The notes under the pieces were generated by a model. It worked only from the letters and a program-made list of their open reading frames with translations. It was not told where the DNA came from and did not search any database. The position numbers and the translations under genes were made by a program. A DNA stretch of 5,578 bases. Source: Candidatus Omnitrophota bacterium (GTDB taxonomy: Bacteria; Omnitrophota; Gorgyraeia; Zapsychrales; Zapsychraceae). Every line of letters starts with the position of its first letter. Positions within the stretch are counted from its first letter, which is position 1. This document shows, piece by piece, positions 4,619 through 5,578 of this stretch. Location of the stretch: the NCBI GenBank assembly GCA_016217585.1, contig JACRHQ010000135.1, positions 1 to 5,578 on the forward strand, given 5' to 3'.

Positions 4619-5578
4619 ATGAATCATATCGAAAAAACAGCCGAAGCGAAATATTCCGAAGACCAGATACGCGCGTGCGTCGCGCTCCTGGAAGACCTGG
4701 TCCAAAACAGCGTCGAGCTGGCCCATCTGTCCCCGGAGCTGCGCGTCGCGCTTATCGCCGCGGCCGGGAGGCTCTCGCGCCCGGAACGCGACGAGATCCG
4801 CAAGCGCAAACGCGACAGCCGGCGCATCAAAAGGCAAAGGGTGGTCAATTATGAGCGGCGCCTGCGCGCCTCGACCGGCATCCGCAGCGCGCGTGAGGCG
4901 GCGGTCTTTACCGCGCCTCTGCCGATCACCGGCGCGGGCGCCGACGGGAGGTTCAAGGAGCTTGAACTGGTCTTCCCGCGCGACTGTTACGTCTGCAAGC
5001 GCGCGTTCACCCGGGTGCACTTTTTTTACGACGCGATGTGCCCGGCCTGCGCGGAATTTAATTACGCCAAACGCTTCCAGGCGGCCCCGCTGGACGGCCG
5101 GACGGCTCTGATCACCGGCTCACGCCTGAAGATCGGTTACCAGGCGACCCTGATGATGCTGCGCGCGGGCGCCCGCGTGGTCGCCACCACCCGTTTTCCC
5201 GTCGATTCGGCACTGCGGTATTCCCGCGAAGAAGACTTCCCCCGGTGGCAGGACCGGCTGCATGTTTACGGCCTGGACCTGCGCCATACCCCCAGCGTCG
5301 AGATTTTTTGCAATTATATCGAACAGAAATACGACCGCCTGGACATCCTGGTCAATAACGCGGCGCAGACGGTGCGCCGGCCGCCGGGTTTTTACGGCCA
5401 CCTGATGGAAAATGAAACTAAAAAGATGGAAGAGTTGCCCGAAGGCGTCCAACGGCTTCTTCGTCCTTTCGATATGTGCAGGAGGGGATTGATGTCCTAC
5501 ACGCACGTGAACCCGGCGACGGACCTGGTGCCGGCGGCCGCCTGGAACGGGAAGATGCAGGGCATCGGGCTGTCCGCC
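4619..5578 (+). CDS. SDR-family oxidoreductase with N-terminal zinc-ribbon-like region (3' end outside window)
   Basis: An uninterrupted frame of 320 codons with no stop before the window ends. Residues 1-90 are helical and very basic (RKRKRDSRRIKRQR, 61-74). Residues 123-144 hold CYVC and, 14 residues on, CPAC, a CxxC/CxxC pair typical of a zinc ribbon. From about residue 158 a Rossmann short-chain dehydrogenase domain begins: ALITGSRLKIG (163-173), a second strand ARVVATTR (185-192) that could favour NADPH through its basic end, GLDLRH (218-223) and LDILVNNAAQT (241-251). The Gly usually found at the sixth position of TGxxxGxG is Lys here, and NNAG reads NNAA, so cofactor binding may be atypical. 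The catalytic Tyr-x-x-x-Lys would lie beyond the window. ATG 4619 comes one base after the YaeQ-like stop; AGAAGG at 4598-4603 is a slightly distant ribosome-binding site. The gene is markedly GC-rich and its natural substrate is unknown. Confidence 0.8.
   Translation, partial: MNHIEKTAEAKYSEDQIRACVALLEDLVQNSVELAHLSPELRVALIAAAGRLSRPERDEIRKRKRDSRRIKRQRVVNYERRLRASTGIRSAREAAVFTAPLPITGAGADGRFKELELVFPRDCYVCKRAFTRVHFFYDAMCPACAEFNYAKRFQAAPLDGRTALITGSRLKIGYQATLMMLRAGARVVATTRFPVDSALRYSREEDFPRWQDRLHVYGLDLRHTPSVEIFCNYIEQKYDRLDILVNNAAQTVRRPPGFYGHLMENETKKMEELPEGVQRLLRPFDMCRRGLMSYTHVNPATDLVPAAAWNGKMQGIGLSA

Noticed and set aside
5120..5506. 128-codon open frame on the - strand
   Set aside because: It is antisense to the SDR domain, whose TGxxxxxG and NNA motifs are clear on the + strand.

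Overview
The window looks like an accessory, defence-island-like stretch of a bacterial chromosome, probably from an uncultured Gram-negative lineage known mainly from metagenomes. The gene set (YhcG-type nuclease, RadC, KilA-N protein, mobile mystery proteins A/B) recurs around restriction-modification loci and mobile elements in many phyla, so the sequence does not fix a taxon. All convincing genes lie on the + strand. Base composition is uneven: the mobile mystery promoter region (about 2820-3020) is very AT-rich, while the DUF1016-nuclease fusion and the last gene are clearly GC-rich.

Left end (1-717): the C-terminal end of a YhcG/DUF1016 PDDEXK nuclease is followed, with an ATGA overlap, by only the first 56 codons of a RadC-family protein. 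After a stop comes an open tail that resembles the C-terminus of a restriction-modification subunit, then an 8-codon orphan start. This reads as a former tightly packed operon collapsed by internal deletions. Next is an intact 274-residue KilA-N-domain protein (718-1542), whose gene contains a perfect 32-bp palindrome and has a related palindrome upstream.

Middle (1543-3015): two adjacent strong hairpins separate the KilA-N gene from an uncommon chimera, a DUF1016 N-terminal domain joined to a staphylococcal-nuclease-like domain with its catalytic residues intact (1687-2757). A 258-bp gap then holds a weak terminator-like hairpin, two tandem sigma70-type promoters and an array of four TATGCTA-type half-sites overlapping the promoters.

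Right half (3016-5578): mobile mystery protein A (HTH, 3016-3498) and mobile mystery protein B (Fic domain, 3488-4084) overlap by 11 bp and look like an autoregulated toxin-antitoxin-like pair. They are followed by a YaeQ-like PDDEXK-fold protein (4114-4617) and, one base later, a long open frame that runs off the window: a short-chain dehydrogenase/reductase with an N-terminal four-cysteine zinc-ribbon-like segment.

The most notable points are the DUF1016-SNase fusion, the in-gene 32-bp palindrome with its related upstream copy, the 22/11/22-spaced operator array before the mobile mystery pair, and the tandem hairpins at 1561-1619.
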